A stretch of 64,000 bases of DNA from an uncultured Clostridia bacterium (GCA_944384195.1 CALWSK010000004.1:98918-162917), one strand, 5' to 3'. Positions 36,696 through 46,393 are shown, counted from the first letter of the stretch. The notes: generated by a model not told the origin, from the sequence alone. A program made the numbers and translations.

Positions 36696-38225
36696 TTATT
36701 CCATAATTTGAGCAGATTTTTTAGATTTTTGACAGTATTGATATAAAGAGTCTATATTTCTATCTAACCATCTACCTCTTTCGTCAATAAAATTTACTAA
36801 CCATCTAACAGATTCTTCAAAACTTGAAGGATTTATATCATAAATAGTAGAATTTTTATCATAAATAGGGGGACGTCTTAGCTCAAAGGTATTAAGATTA
36901 TCAGGAGAAAATGTATATCCCCATACTGAGTAATTTCTTTTTATAGAACTTCCTAGCCAGTTTATAGTATCAGATATATATTTTTTTAGATATTGTTCTG
37001 ATAATATATCTTTTCTTAATTGTTTATATCTATTAACTACACATTCTACAAATTCTGGATCTTTCATAAGTTGACCATACCAACCTCTTTGAGATAGTAA
37101 AAAACCACTACTTTCAAATGGATGTTTATAGTTATTAAAAGAGTTATTATAATCCCAAACCGGTCCCATTTTAATTCGTCCTCTTACATCTTTTGTAAAA
37201 TAAGTAGATGCATAAAACATATCATTAAGAGCAGTAAATTCGTTAAGTATATAGGCATCTACAAAAGAATCTAGGTCTATATAATTTTTATAGTTAAAAG
37301 ATCCATCGGCCATACTGTAGGAATATAACATTCTTTCTATATAGCTAAAATCTTCTTCTATACTTTTTTTCAAATCTTCAGTTATCTTAGAGCTTGTAGG
37401 ATATCTTATTTGTAATTTAGAGGATTCTTCCATACGCTTTGTATATTTAGTAAAGTTATCAACAGTTTTTTCTACATCGGCATTTGGTTCTATACTAACT
37501 ATATAGCTAGTTGCTGTATGTCCTTGTTCGTGCTCTGTTATTTCTACTCTACCTTCTTGTACATCTATTGTTTCCATAAGCAGATAAACTCCTTGATATT
37601 TACCATCTAAAATTAATTCACAAAACCTAACATCTGGAACATATTCCATAATTTGTCCAGCGATATTCATACATAAATAATTTCTTATTAATGTTTTATC
37701 TAAAAATGGTCCGTGTAAGTTCCATTTTTTACCACTAGACATTCCTAAAAGAGGCTTTGATATAGAATTTTCAATATTAGATTTATCTACAAGTTTTATA
37801 CCAAAATTATGTTTTGTAAAATTTCGTGAAGTATTACCTCTTATATGAAAAAGAGCGTTAAGTTTTTTTGTAGGTTTATCTGTAGAATGATGCCATACAC
37901 CCTCTTTATCTATAGTTTCTAAAGATACTAATATTTCTTCTTCTCCATAAATACCTTTTTCATAGCCTATAAGAGAGGCAGACTTATCATAAATAGGTTT
38001 TCCAGGGATTTTTTGACCATTAGTATCTATACGAATAATGGGTAAATGTGTACAAAGATCTGATTTTCCTTCACATATCTTACAAACACCTAAATCTTTT
38101 TCTGAAGGTTGTTCTAAATGTTGTTGGTAGCGAAATTGTCCATTTTGTTTATCTACAATACTTAATATAAAGCCTATAAATACTAAACAAAGAGTAAAAA
38201 AAACAACAATTATTTTATGTTTCAT
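36696..38225 (-). CDS. CotH-family protein kinase-like protein, membrane anchored
   Basis: A 509-aa protein with an N-terminal helix (about 4-24). Next comes a Cys/His cluster CKICEGKSDLCTH (about 48-60) and then the CotH kinase domain with ALFHIRGNTSRNFTKHNFGIKL, GKKWNLHGPFLDKTLIRNYL, ELILDGKYQGVYLLMETI and the metal-binding MGPVWDYNNSFNNY. CotH of Bacillus phosphorylates spore-coat proteins, but anchored CotH proteins next to VTC/DUF4956 genes are widespread and largely uncharacterised. The Cys cluster outside the membrane could bind metal. It sits 5 bp after DUF4956 and 14 bp before the glycosidase-like gene in the operon. Confidence 0.88.
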   Translation of the reverse strand: MKHKIIVVFFTLCLVFIGFILSIVDKQNGQFRYQQHLEQPSEKDLGVCKICEGKSDLCTHLPIIRIDTNGQKIPGKPIYDKSASLIGYEKGIYGEEEILVSLETIDKEGVWHHSTDKPTKKLNALFHIRGNTSRNFTKHNFGIKLVDKSNIENSISKPLLGMSSGKKWNLHGPFLDKTLIRNYLCMNIAGQIMEYVPDVRFCELILDGKYQGVYLLMETIDVQEGRVEITEHEQGHTATSYIVSIEPNADVEKTVDNFTKYTKRMEESSKLQIRYPTSSKITEDLKKSIEEDFSYIERMLYSYSMADGSFNYKNYIDLDSFVDAYILNEFTALNDMFYASTYFTKDVRGRIKMGPVWDYNNSFNNYKHPFESSGFLLSQRGWYGQLMKDPEFVECVVNRYKQLRKDILSEQYLKKYISDTINWLGSSIKRNYSVWGYTFSPDNLNTFELRRPPIYDKNSTIYDINPSSFEESVRWLVNFIDERGRWLDRNIDSLYQYCQKSKKSAQIME

Positions 38226-38230
38226 TATAA

Positions 38231-38908
38231 TTACCCCGTTATTTCATCGCTTTGCGCAACTATATTTACATACTCTGTCCCTTCTATCATATATAATTGA
38301 TCTACAATACTTATATCGCTTTTATAATTTAATTGATATGCGCTACGACTCATTTCAAAAATTAGTTCTACTGAATTTGAAGTAGTATTTTTGACTTTTA
38401 ATATTGCTTTACCTTTGAATTGTTTAAATATAGCTCCTTCTAGGTCATTGCAAGAACTTCTAGCTCCACGTACTATAAGGAGCATACGATTTTCATTTCT
38501 AACTCGTCCTAAAAACAGTAAAACTAAAAAAACTATAGAGCTTCCAGTAAAAGCTACTAAATAATCTCCAACACCAGCACATATCCCAACTACAATTGCC
38601 CAAAATATATAAGTTGTATCACGGGAATCTTTTATCGCAGTCCTAAAACGAACAATAGATAGTGCTCCTACCATACCAAGAGATAGAGCTACATTATTTC
38701 CTATAACAGTCATAACAGTACTAGTAAGAACTGTGAGAGTAACTAAAGAAATATTAAATTTTTTACTATATGACGTTCCTATATGAGTAATCCAATAGGA
38801 AAAATATATAGCTAAACTAAGAATAACTGATGATAAAATATGTATAAAAATATCTTGAGTAGTTAAAGTACCGCTTTCTAGCAAGATACTTTCTAAATAT
38901 TCTTTCAT
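38231..38908 (-). CDS. DUF4956 family membrane protein
   Basis: A 225-aa protein with four hydrophobic helices in the first ~130 residues and a cytoplasmic C-terminal domain. The central motif NVALSLGMVGALSIVRFRTAIKDSRDTTYIFWAI is the conserved core of DUF4956. Families of this type accompany VTC-domain polyphosphate polymerases and CotH proteins, as here, but their function is unknown. It lies 5 bp upstream of the CotH gene. Co-occurrence suggests a channel or membrane partner for the VTC product (inference). Confidence 0.88.
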   Translation of the reverse strand: MKEYLESILLESGTLTTQDIFIHILSSVILSLAIYFSYWITHIGTSYSKKFNISLVTLTVLTSTVMTVIGNNVALSLGMVGALSIVRFRTAIKDSRDTTYIFWAIVVGICAGVGDYLVAFTGSSIVFLVLLFLGRVRNENRMLLIVRGARSSCNDLEGAIFKQFKGKAILKVKNTTSNSVELIFEMSRSAYQLNYKSDISIVDQLYMIEGTEYVNIVAQSDEITG

Positions 38909-38977
38909 AATAAAAACTCCTTATGTAAATTTAGATTTAAAAATAAATTAATAAAATAGATAATATATAAGTTTAAA

Positions 38978-39673
38978 TTAAAAGCAATAGTGTTTACTTA
39001 TAAGGCGTGATAAAGAGTATTTACCCACAGAAAGCTCACTTCTATTACAATTTATTAACATATCTTTTATATAGGCAGGAAGAAATCCATTATATTTAAC
39101 TTCTAAAACAACTAAGTCTTGGTCTAATATTGGATATTGACATAGACTTGAAGAAAAAATATCAAAATTACTTTCTGTGCCTGTGATATGATGGTCAAAT
39201 GTTATGCGAATTTTGTTTTCTTTTGCTATAAAAGCAAGTCTTCTATATTCTACTATTGATTTTGGTTTATAAAGATACATATTCATAAGAGCATAACATT
39301 CTGCGGCAAAAGAATCTTGACATTCAAGGAGAGAATTATATTCTCCTTTTATTAAACTTTGTGATTGAAGTTTAGTAAGCTTTAAAGAACGTTTTCTTTG
39401 CAATGCACCTTCTTTTTGTTTCATTTCTAAGTTTGCAAATGTGCTTTGGGCTCCATAACAACGAAGCCTAAATTTTCTTCTTAGCAGTACACCAGCTTCT
39501 TTTTCTTCAAAGTCTCTATCTTCTAAAGAGTCAAAATATAAAGAACGAATAACATATCCATCATTACAGTTATGTTTATCTTCTTGCATAAGAGATGAGA
39601 GTTTATTTTTCATAGAATACATTTGTTTTGTAGAAATAAGAAATTTCCTTTCGGTGCGAAAAACATCATTCAT
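38978..39673 (-). CDS. VTC-domain polyphosphate polymerase-like protein
   Basis: A 231-aa cytosolic protein matching the catalytic VTC domain of the triphosphate-tunnel fold: RTERKFLIS at the start, YVIRSLYFDS, LRRKFRLRCYG, ANLEMKQKEG, VEYRRLAF, IRITFDHHI, VVLEVKYNGFLP and SVGKYSLSR. The alternating Arg/Lys and Glu residues that line the tunnel are present. In yeast this domain makes polyphosphate from ATP. Here it is a stand-alone enzyme beside DUF4956 and CotH. The start overlaps the upstream barrel gene by 8 bp. Confidence 0.88.
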   Translation of the reverse strand: MNDVFRTERKFLISTKQMYSMKNKLSSLMQEDKHNCNDGYVIRSLYFDSLEDRDFEEKEAGVLLRRKFRLRCYGAQSTFANLEMKQKEGALQRKRSLKLTKLQSQSLIKGEYNSLLECQDSFAAECYALMNMYLYKPKSIVEYRRLAFIAKENKIRITFDHHITGTESNFDIFSSSLCQYPILDQDLVVLEVKYNGFLPAYIKDMLINCNRSELSVGKYSLSRLISKHYCF

Positions 39674-40541
39674 TTGAAATCACCTCCTTAAGAGATTTAT
39701 ATTCGTGGAATGCATATTTTAATTTTTTATAAGAAAATGAAAAATAAATATCTTTCCAGCTTTTTTTCACGGCATCTAATCCATCATTATAATAAGTATT
39801 ATTTTCTTTTAGTCCATATTTTTCTGGAGGTTGCATTTCATAAATTACTGTTACTTGTCTTCTATATTTTTTAGCAATTTCGCATTCTGTATTAATTTGT
39901 TTTATTTCATTACTTTTATTATAGTTCATAATAGCAATACCAGAACAACCTTGAGAAATAAGCCTTTCTAATTGTTTATCTAGGCCTAAAGAGTCATAGT
40001 AATAAGGTATACATACTTGATAGTCAAGAGAGTATTTAGAGGCTTTTATAAATCCAGCAGTGATAGAAGATACCATATTTTCCATAATATTAGGGCGATT
40101 AGATTTTTGTTTCCATTCTGGTAAAAGATAAGGTTCAATATCTAGCATAATACCGCTAAGATTAGCTTCTTCTGGTAGTTGCTTTACTATTTCTATAATA
40201 TGCTCTATTAATTTGATGACGTTTGAAGAATATTCTTCTTTAGCCCAAGAAGGATCCCCATCTAGCCAGTATACCTTTATACGATTTTCATTAGCAAGGC
40301 TTAAAAAGTTGCTAATAGTTTCTATATTTGTATCTTTAGGGATATATTGATATAATGTGTCTAAGTTGTTATCTTTCATAAATTGTATTAATTCTTCGGA
40401 ATTGTATTCATTTAATGCTTCTTTCTCCCAACAAAACATACCAGCTTTATAAGGTATTACATCTATAGAAGAATAGGCAAATAATATAGTAAAAGCAAGA
40501 GAGAAAAAAGTTAAGGGCTTATATAATAGACGCTTATACAA
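39666..40541 (-). CDS. Secreted or anchored TIM-barrel glycoside-hydrolase-like protein
   Basis: A 291-aa protein starting at TTG, with AAAGGAG 6 bp upstream. An N-terminal hydrophobic segment (about 8-28) exports or anchors it. The rest alternates strands and helices in a barrel-like order: LDTLYQYIP, KVYWLDGDPSWA, SGIMLDIEPYLLPEW, YQVCIPYYYDS, GIAIMNYNKS, QVTVIYEMQPPEKY. The phrase LDIEP with a later Tyr/Asn-rich strand and a Glu (IYEMQ) resembles GH18/GH-like deacetylase-barrel families, but I cannot name the family. It is the first gene of the operon. Confidence 0.6.
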   Translation of the reverse strand: MYKRLLYKPLTFFSLAFTILFAYSSIDVIPYKAGMFCWEKEALNEYNSEELIQFMKDNNLDTLYQYIPKDTNIETISNFLSLANENRIKVYWLDGDPSWAKEEYSSNVIKLIEHIIEIVKQLPEEANLSGIMLDIEPYLLPEWKQKSNRPNIMENMVSSITAGFIKASKYSLDYQVCIPYYYDSLGLDKQLERLISQGCSGIAIMNYNKSNEIKQINTECEIAKKYRRQVTVIYEMQPPEKYGLKENNTYYNDGLDAVKKSWKDIYFSFSYKKLKYAFHEYKSLKEVISNE

Positions 40542-40895
40542 AACTAGCTCCTTTCTATTAGATATACTAATTAAAATATTTTAGATATTATTTTACTATT
40601 ATTATGTAAATTTAGGATAATAAAATTAAATATATATATATAACTTATTATACTAAAAATTCTAAAATTTGCCATATATCATAATAATATTAATTTTTTC
40701 AACATATATTATATATAATTAAAAACTATTATGCAAGTATTTTACATAAACATTTTTATAGTTATATAATTATTAATCTACTCATATAAAAAATTAAAAT
40801 TTATATATTGATATTAAAATAAAGTTTTTTAACATAAAATATTGAAAAATAGATGTTTCTAAACTTTTTAAATTATATTTTAATTTTATTAAACA
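40542..40895. other. AT-rich intergenic region upstream of the seven-gene operon
   Basis: About 350 bp with no supported gene on either strand. It holds the putative operon promoter (annotated separately) and ends in the ileS terminator. A long leader of roughly 100 bp would precede the TTG start; I could not fold a known riboswitch from it. Confidence 0.5.
40647..40675 (-). promoter_or_regulatory. Putative promoter of the seven-gene glycan/VTC operon
   Basis: On the minus strand ATGGCA (40675-40670) is followed after 17 bp by a perfect TATAAT (40652-40647). This is the best candidate in the 350-bp gap; the -35 box matches the consensus at four of six positions. Confidence 0.45.
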
Positions 40896-40928
40896 AAAAA
40901 GACTGCACTTATTAGTACAGTCTTTTTA
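40896..40928 (-). terminator. Intrinsic terminator after ileS
   Basis: On the minus strand AAAAAGACTGTAC pairs with GTGCAGTCTTTTT (one wobble) around a 6-nt loop and is followed by T residues. The stem would also work on the plus strand. Confidence 0.9.
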
Positions 40929-40930
40929 TA

Positions 40931-43900
40931 TTAGTTTTTAATTATAGTAAGAGTTATTTTTTCTCCATTTATATTCCATTCTTTTGTATAGCCTTGGATA
41001 TCTTTATTTTCTATAATAGTTGCAAGAACATTTTCTTTTATTTGTTCTTTATTATTTTCTATTATATTAGTTAAGTTTTGATTATCTTTATAATAAACAG
41101 AAATTTTATCTAAAACTTCAAATTCTGCTTCTTTTCTCATAGTTTGTATTTTACTTATTATCTCTCTTACAAAACCTTCTTCTATAAGCTCATCGCTAAG
41201 ATTTGTATCTAAAACGATAGTTATATTCTTATCGCTTTCACAAACGTATCCTTCCATTTGGGCAGTTTCGATAAGTAAATCTTCTTCTGCAAGCTCTATA
41301 TTTTCTCCATCAACAACAAATTTTAACATACCATTTGTTTTTAGCTCATTCATAAGCTCTATTCCATTATTTTCTTTTAAGTATGTTGCTATAGAAGGAA
41401 CAAGTTTTCCATATTTTTTACCAAGAGTTCTAAGTTGTGGTTTAAAGCTATAGCTAGTAAATGAAGAAACATCGTCTTTAAATTCAACATTTTTGATATT
41501 AAGCTCTTCTTTTATTATATCTATATACATATCAGAAAGAGGACTATCAGCTTTTATAAACATATTTCCAATAGGTTGTCTATTTTTTATATTAGCAGTA
41601 TTTCTTCCGGCTCTTCCTGCTACTACTATAGATAATACTTTATCCATATCTTCTTCTAGTTTTTTATCTATAAAAGCTTCATCATATTTTGGATAGTCGC
41701 AAAGATGAACGCTTTCTTTAGCTTGTTTATCGATATTGCGAACAAGGTTTTGATATATGTTATCTGCCATAAAAGGTGTAAATGGAGCAGCAAGTTTAGT
41801 AAGATTTACTAAAACAGTATATAAAGTCATATAAGCGTTTATCTTATCTTGTGGCATATCTTTAGCCCAGAAACGCTCTCTAGAACGTCTTACATACCAA
41901 TTGCTAAGCTCATCTACAAACTCTGACATAGCTCTTGAAGTTTCTGTAAGTTTGTAGTTTTCCAATCCTTCATCTACAAATTTAATAAGAGAATTAAGTT
42001 TTGATAATATCCATTTATCCATAGGAGCTAGCTTATCATATTCTAAGCTATATTTTGTAGGGTCAAATTCATCTATATTAGCATATAACACATAGAAAGC
42101 ATATGTGTTCCAAAGTGTACCCATAAATTTTCTTTGTCCTTCGTTTACTGCCTCTTCATAAAATCTATTAGGTAACCAAGGAGAGCTATTAGTATAGAAA
42201 TACCATCTTACAGCATCTGCTCCTTGTTTATTAAGAATAGTCCAAGGGTCTAGAACATTACCTGTATGTTTACTCATTTTTTTACCGTGTTTATCTTGTA
42301 CATGTCCTAGCACTATTACATTTTTATAAGGGGCTTTATCAAATAAAAGTGTAGATATAGCCATAAGAGTATAGAACCAACCTCTAGTTTGGTCTATAGC
42401 TTCTGATATAAAGTCTGCCGGGAAATTTTCGTCAAATAGTTCTTTATTTTCAAATGGATAGTGCCATTGAGCAAAAGGCATACAACCAGAATCAAACCAG
42501 CAGTCTATAACTTCTGATACACGCTTCATTTTTTGGTTACATTTAGGACAATTAAGATGTACATTATCTATATAAGGTTTATGAAGCTCTATATCTTCAG
42601 GGCAATCTGAAGATTTAGCTTTAAGCTCTTCTATGCTACCTATAGCTTCTCTATGTCCACAACTACATTCCCATATAGGAAGAGGTGTTCCCCAGTATCT
42701 TTCTCTAGAAAGTCCCCAGTCTATAACATTTTCTAAGAAGTTACCAAAACGTCCTTGTCTTATATTATCTGGCATCCAGTTTACAGTATTATTATTTTTA
42801 ACTAGTTTATCTCTAACTTTAGTCATTTCTATAAACCAAGTATCTCTAGCATAGTATAATAAAGGAGTGTCGCATCTCCAGCAGAAAGGATAGCTATGTT
42901 CATAGTTTTCTGCTTTTAAAAGCTTGTTTTCCTCTTTTAAAGTTTTTATAATATCTTCGTCTGCATCTTTAACAAACACACCAGCCCATTTTGTAACCTC
43001 TGGTAAGAATTTTCCTTCCTCATTTACAAGTTGTACAAAAGGTAAATCATTAGCTCTACCTACTCTAGCATCATCTTCACCAAAAGCAGGAGCACAGTGT
43101 ACTATACCAGTACCATCTGTTAATGTAACATAACCATCGCAAACAACATAGTAAGCTTTTTGTTCTTTTATAATATCTTTTGCATAGTCAAAAAGTGGTT
43201 CATATTCTTTTCCTTTAAGCTCTTCTCCTTTGTAGCTTTCCAATATTTCTGGATTTTCTTCTTCACCAAATACTTTAGATACTAATGCTTTAGCTAAGAT
43301 ATATTTTTCACCATTTAAAGCTACTTTTACATATTCTTCATCTGGATTAACAGTAAGAGCGACATTAGATGGTAATGTCCAAGGAGTAGTTGTCCAAGCT
43401 AAGAAATATTCATCTTTAGTACCTTTTACCAGGAATTTAGCAAAAGCAGATTTATCTTTTACATCTTTATATCCTTGGGCTACTTCGTGGCTAGATAAAG
43501 ATGTTCCACAACGTGGACAATAAGGTACTATTTTATGCCCTTTGTATAAAAGTCCTTTATCCCAAATTTGTTTAAGAGCCCACCAAACAGATTCTATATA
43601 GGAGTTATGGTAAGTTACATAAGGATTGTCCATATCTGCCCAAAATCCTACTCTATCGCTCATATCTCTCCAAAGACTTTCATATGTGAAAACGCTATCT
43701 TTACATTGTTTTATAAATGGTTCTACTCCATATTTTTCTATTTCTGGTTTACCACTTATTCCTAATTTTTTTTCTATTTCAAGCTCTACTGGAAGTCCGT
43801 GTGTATCCCAACCAGCTTTTCTTAAAACTTTGTAGCCTTTCATAGTTTTATATCTTGGGATAATGTCTTTAACTACACGAGTGAGGATATGTCCTATATG

Positions 43901-44062
43901 GGGCTTTCCATTAGCAGTTGGAGGACCATCAAAAAATGTAAATACTTCTCCATCTTTTCTACTTTCTATACTTTTTTCAAAAATTTTGTTTTCTTTCCAA
44001 AATTCTAAAATTTCTTTTTCTCTGTCTATAAAATCAAGATTATTTAAGACTTTATCGTACAT
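40931..44062 (-). CDS. ileS: Isoleucine--tRNA ligase, eukaryote-like (type 2) form
   Basis: A 1043-aa class I synthetase with HIGH (PHIGHIL, residues 55-58) in the context [19 protein letters not shown], the class I core, an editing CP1 domain, KMSKH near residue 592 ([13 protein letters not shown]) and a long C-terminal region. The [14 protein letters not shown] form and the ~1040-aa length match the eukaryote-like IleS2 branch, which is typically less sensitive to mupirocin, rather than the bacterial IleS1 branch. A zinc-type CxxC pair (CPRC) occurs near residue 190. It is regulated by the isoleucine T-box just upstream. Confidence 0.97.
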   Translation of the reverse strand: MYDKVLNNLDFIDREKEILEFWKENKIFEKSIESRKDGEVFTFFDGPPTANGKPHIGHILTRVVKDIIPRYKTMKGYKVLRKAGWDTHGLPVELEIEKKLGISGKPEIEKYGVEPFIKQCKDSVFTYESLWRDMSDRVGFWADMDNPYVTYHNSYIESVWWALKQIWDKGLLYKGHKIVPYCPRCGTSLSSHEVAQGYKDVKDKSAFAKFLVKGTKDEYFLAWTTTPWTLPSNVALTVNPDEEYVKVALNGEKYILAKALVSKVFGEEENPEILESYKGEELKGKEYEPLFDYAKDIIKEQKAYYVVCDGYVTLTDGTGIVHCAPAFGEDDARVGRANDLPFVQLVNEEGKFLPEVTKWAGVFVKDADEDIIKTLKEENKLLKAENYEHSYPFCWRCDTPLLYYARDTWFIEMTKVRDKLVKNNNTVNWMPDNIRQGRFGNFLENVIDWGLSRERYWGTPLPIWECSCGHREAIGSIEELKAKSSDCPEDIELHKPYIDNVHLNCPKCNQKMKRVSEVIDCWFDSGCMPFAQWHYPFENKELFDENFPADFISEAIDQTRGWFYTLMAISTLLFDKAPYKNVIVLGHVQDKHGKKMSKHTGNVLDPWTILNKQGADAVRWYFYTNSSPWLPNRFYEEAVNEGQRKFMGTLWNTYAFYVLYANIDEFDPTKYSLEYDKLAPMDKWILSKLNSLIKFVDEGLENYKLTETSRAMSEFVDELSNWYVRRSRERFWAKDMPQDKINAYMTLYTVLVNLTKLAAPFTPFMADNIYQNLVRNIDKQAKESVHLCDYPKYDEAFIDKKLEEDMDKVLSIVVAGRAGRNTANIKNRQPIGNMFIKADSPLSDMYIDIIKEELNIKNVEFKDDVSSFTSYSFKPQLRTLGKKYGKLVPSIATYLKENNGIELMNELKTNGMLKFVVDGENIELAEEDLLIETAQMEGYVCESDKNITIVLDTNLSDELIEEGFVREIISKIQTMRKEAEFEVLDKISVYYKDNQNLTNIIENNKEQIKENVLATIIENKDIQGYTKEWNINGEKITLTIIKN

Positions 44063-44090
44063 AAGATACCTCCTTTATAAAATAATATAG

Positions 44091-44345
44091 ATAAAAAAAG
44101 TCCTGTCAAAAAGACAGGACGCAAAACACGTGGTACCACCTGAATTGATAGCTAAAGCTACCCACTCTAAGCCCTTTAACGCAGGAATACGTCAAAGCCT
44201 ACTAGCTAGGAGCGTTCGGTTTGATGCTAAAAGGTGATTTTCGGCATAAAGCTAATGGCTAGGCTTGCACCATCCCTAGCTCGCTTTACTAAGCTTTTAT
44301 GCTTACTCTCCTTATCAGAGCATTTATCTATATCATTATTTTATT
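44091..44345 (-). promoter_or_regulatory. T-box leader (isoleucine, specifier AUC) upstream of ileS
   Basis: On the minus strand the T-box core AGGTGGTACCACGTG (around 44128-44142) precedes the terminator GTCCTGTC/GACAGGAC with a T-run (44091-44121). Upstream, the Stem I sequence GGGATGGTGCAAGCC and the specifier AAAATCACC identify ATC, an isoleucine codon, in line with the downstream gene. The bulge TGGT predicts an A discriminator as in tRNA-Ile. The leader allows ileS transcription only when tRNA-Ile is uncharged. The boundary toward the promoter is approximate. Confidence 0.94.
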
Positions 44346-44357
44346 TACTTATTTTTT

Positions 44358-44386
44358 ATTATACATATTAAAAATAGATTTGTAAA
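44358..44386 (-). promoter_or_regulatory. Promoter of the ileS T-box transcript
   Basis: On the minus strand TTTACA (44386-44381), 17 bp and TATAAT (44363-44358). It lies just past the ispE stop, so ileS has its own promoter independent of ispE. Confidence 0.75.
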
Positions 44387-44394
44387 GCCCAAAA

Positions 44395-45264
44395 TTATCC
44401 CATATTGAAAGGAATAGTTACAAATAATTCTTTTAATTTATATTTTTGGTATAACTTATTTCTTGCATTTACTGCCATAGCTTTATTTTTGAATATACCA
44501 AATACAGAAGAGCCACTACCACTCATAAGACTACCAAGAGCCCCATTTACTATCATATCATCTTTTATATCTTTTATTATTGGATATTTTTTTATAGAAA
44601 CAATTTCTAAAACATTACATAAATTAGAAGAAACATTTTCTAAGTCTTGTTTTTTCAAATAATATATTATTTTTTCTATATCTGGACGCCTTTGTACTTT
44701 AGATAAATCTAGATTTTCAAATACATAAGATGTAGATAAACTAACTTGAGGCTTTGCTACTAGGATATAACAATAAGGAAAAGAAGGAAGAGGGGTTAGT
44801 TTCTCTCCTATACCTCTTGCAAGATAAGTTCCTCTTTTTATACAAAACGGAACGTCTGCTCCAAAGTTTTTACCTATTTCTAAAAGTTCTTCATTGTTTA
44901 TAGGCAATCTAAAAAGACTTCTAAGACCTATTAAAGTTGTGGCACAATCTGTACTACCTCCAGCAAGACCAGCGGATATTGGAATTTTTTTTGTTAGATT
45001 TATTCTTATTCCATGTTTTATGTCGTATTGTCTTTTTAGATAGTCTGCGCATTGATATACTAAATTTTTTTTATCTTTAGCAAGCCAAGATATATTAGAA
45101 TATATTTCTATTTTATTTGTGAGTGTTTTTTCTATATATATAGTATCACAAAGATTTAAACTTTGCATTATCATATCTAAACTATGGTATCCATTATCTA
45201 ATTTTTCTATTACATTTAAGGCAGGGTTTATTTTTGCCCTTGCATAAAGTTTTACATTTTCCAT
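44395..45264 (-). CDS. ispE: 4-diphosphocytidyl-2-C-methyl-D-erythritol kinase
   Basis: A 289-aa GHMP kinase of the MEP isoprenoid pathway that phosphorylates CDP-methylerythritol in the cytosol. The ATP-binding motif KKIPISAGLAGGSTDCATT (about residues 88-106) and the C-terminal GALGSLMSGSGSSVFGIF are diagnostic. The N-terminus YARAKINPALNVIEKLDNGYH is normal. It lies between cheV and the ileS T-box with its own upstream region. Confidence 0.97.
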   Translation of the reverse strand: MENVKLYARAKINPALNVIEKLDNGYHSLDMIMQSLNLCDTIYIEKTLTNKIEIYSNISWLAKDKKNLVYQCADYLKRQYDIKHGIRINLTKKIPISAGLAGGSTDCATTLIGLRSLFRLPINNEELLEIGKNFGADVPFCIKRGTYLARGIGEKLTPLPSFPYCYILVAKPQVSLSTSYVFENLDLSKVQRRPDIEKIIYYLKKQDLENVSSNLCNVLEIVSIKKYPIIKDIKDDMIVNGALGSLMSGSGSSVFGIFKNKAMAVNARNKLYQKYKLKELFVTIPFNMG

Positions 45265-45335
45265 AATATCACCTTAAAAATTTATCTTTTACTTATTGTA
45301 GAGTAAGTTATATTTTATGTATAAAAATACATATT

Positions 45336-45366
45336 AAAAGCCCTCTAAAAATATAAAGAGGGCCTT
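45336..45366 (-). terminator. Intrinsic terminator after cheV
   Basis: On the minus strand AAGGCCCTCT and AGAGGGCTTT form a stem followed by T-rich sequence, separating cheV from ispE. Confidence 0.8.
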
Positions 45367-45370
45367 AAAA

Positions 45371-46285
45371 TTATAATATATGTTTATCTATAAGTCCAAC
45401 TAAATTAGCTATTTCTGGTTTTGTTATTTGAGCAGTAGCTCCAAGACGTTCCCCTTTAAGACGCATTTCATCATTTATAAGAGAAGAGAAGATAATAACT
45501 GGGATATGTTTTAAAACTTCATCTTCACGTATAAATTTTAAGAGTCTGTGCCCGTCCATTCTAGGCATTTCTATATCTGTAACAATGCAGGCTACTTTTT
45601 CTTCTATAGGTCCTGGTTGTTCTTTATATTCTAAAAGTGTTTCCCAAGCATGTTTACCATCTGTACACATTGTAGTATTTGTGTATTGAGATTTATGAAG
45701 ACACTCTATAAGAAGTTTTTCAAGAAGAGGAGAATCTTCAGCTAGTAGAATTGGTTTTGTAGAATTACTTCTTTCTCCAAGTTTATCAAGGTCTGATACT
45801 TGTATGCTTTTATCTGGGCTTATATCTGCTAGGATTTTTTCAAAGTCTAAGATTGTAATAAGTTTATCTTTAAATCTTGCTATACCAGTAGCAAGACCTT
45901 CTTCACCGCTATATATAGTGCTATCTGGTTTTTCTATATTTTCCCAAGATATACGATGAATTTCTTCTACGCTATGCACGTGGAACGCTGTGTAAACATT
46001 GTTAAATATAGTTATGATAAATATATCTCTAGATGGATCTTCTGTAGGTGGAAGTCCCATATAAGCAGCAAGATTTATAACAGTCATAATATTGTCACGA
46101 GGTTTAAAAACACCTTCAACATAAGGACTAGAATTTGGCATTGGTGTAACTTCAGTATATTGCATAATCTCTAATATTTTAGCAACATTTATACCAAAAT
46201 GACTACCGTTTATAGTAAACTCCATAAGCTCAAGCTCATTTGTACCACTTTCTAAAAGAATTTTAGGCTTTAATATATCATTCAA
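45371..46285 (-). CDS. cheV: Chemotaxis coupling protein CheV (CheW-receiver)
   Basis: About 304 aa from a TTG start at 46285, which has AAGGAGG 9 bp upstream; the longer frame adds only a hydrophobic AT-translation without a ribosome site. Residues ~10-155 form the CheW-like domain (ELMEFTINGSHFGINVAKI, FKDKLITILDFEKIL). Residues ~175-304 form the receiver domain, with phospho-acceptor Asp in CIVTDIEMPRMDG and Lys in ATAQITKPE. It couples chemoreceptors to CheA and can be adapted by phosphorylation. No other chemotaxis genes are present in the window. Confidence 0.93.
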   Translation of the reverse strand: MNDILKPKILLESGTNELELMEFTINGSHFGINVAKILEIMQYTEVTPMPNSSPYVEGVFKPRDNIMTVINLAAYMGLPPTEDPSRDIFIITIFNNVYTAFHVHSVEEIHRISWENIEKPDSTIYSGEEGLATGIARFKDKLITILDFEKILADISPDKSIQVSDLDKLGERSNSTKPILLAEDSPLLEKLLIECLHKSQYTNTTMCTDGKHAWETLLEYKEQPGPIEEKVACIVTDIEMPRMDGHRLLKFIREDEVLKHIPVIIFSSLINDEMRLKGERLGATAQITKPEIANLVGLIDKHIL

Positions 46286-46364
46286 AATAAGAGTCCTCCT
46301 TAATAGAATTATAATAAGATTAATAACCTTAAGAATGGTTAAAATAAAATATATAATTATTATT

Positions 46365-46393
46365 ATTATACCATTATAATTGCATAAAGGAAA
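46365..46393 (-). promoter_or_regulatory. Putative cheV promoter
   Basis: On the minus strand an extended -10 TGGTATAAT (hexamer at 46370-46365) lies about 80 bp upstream of the TTG start. The -35 region is poor. Confidence 0.4.
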
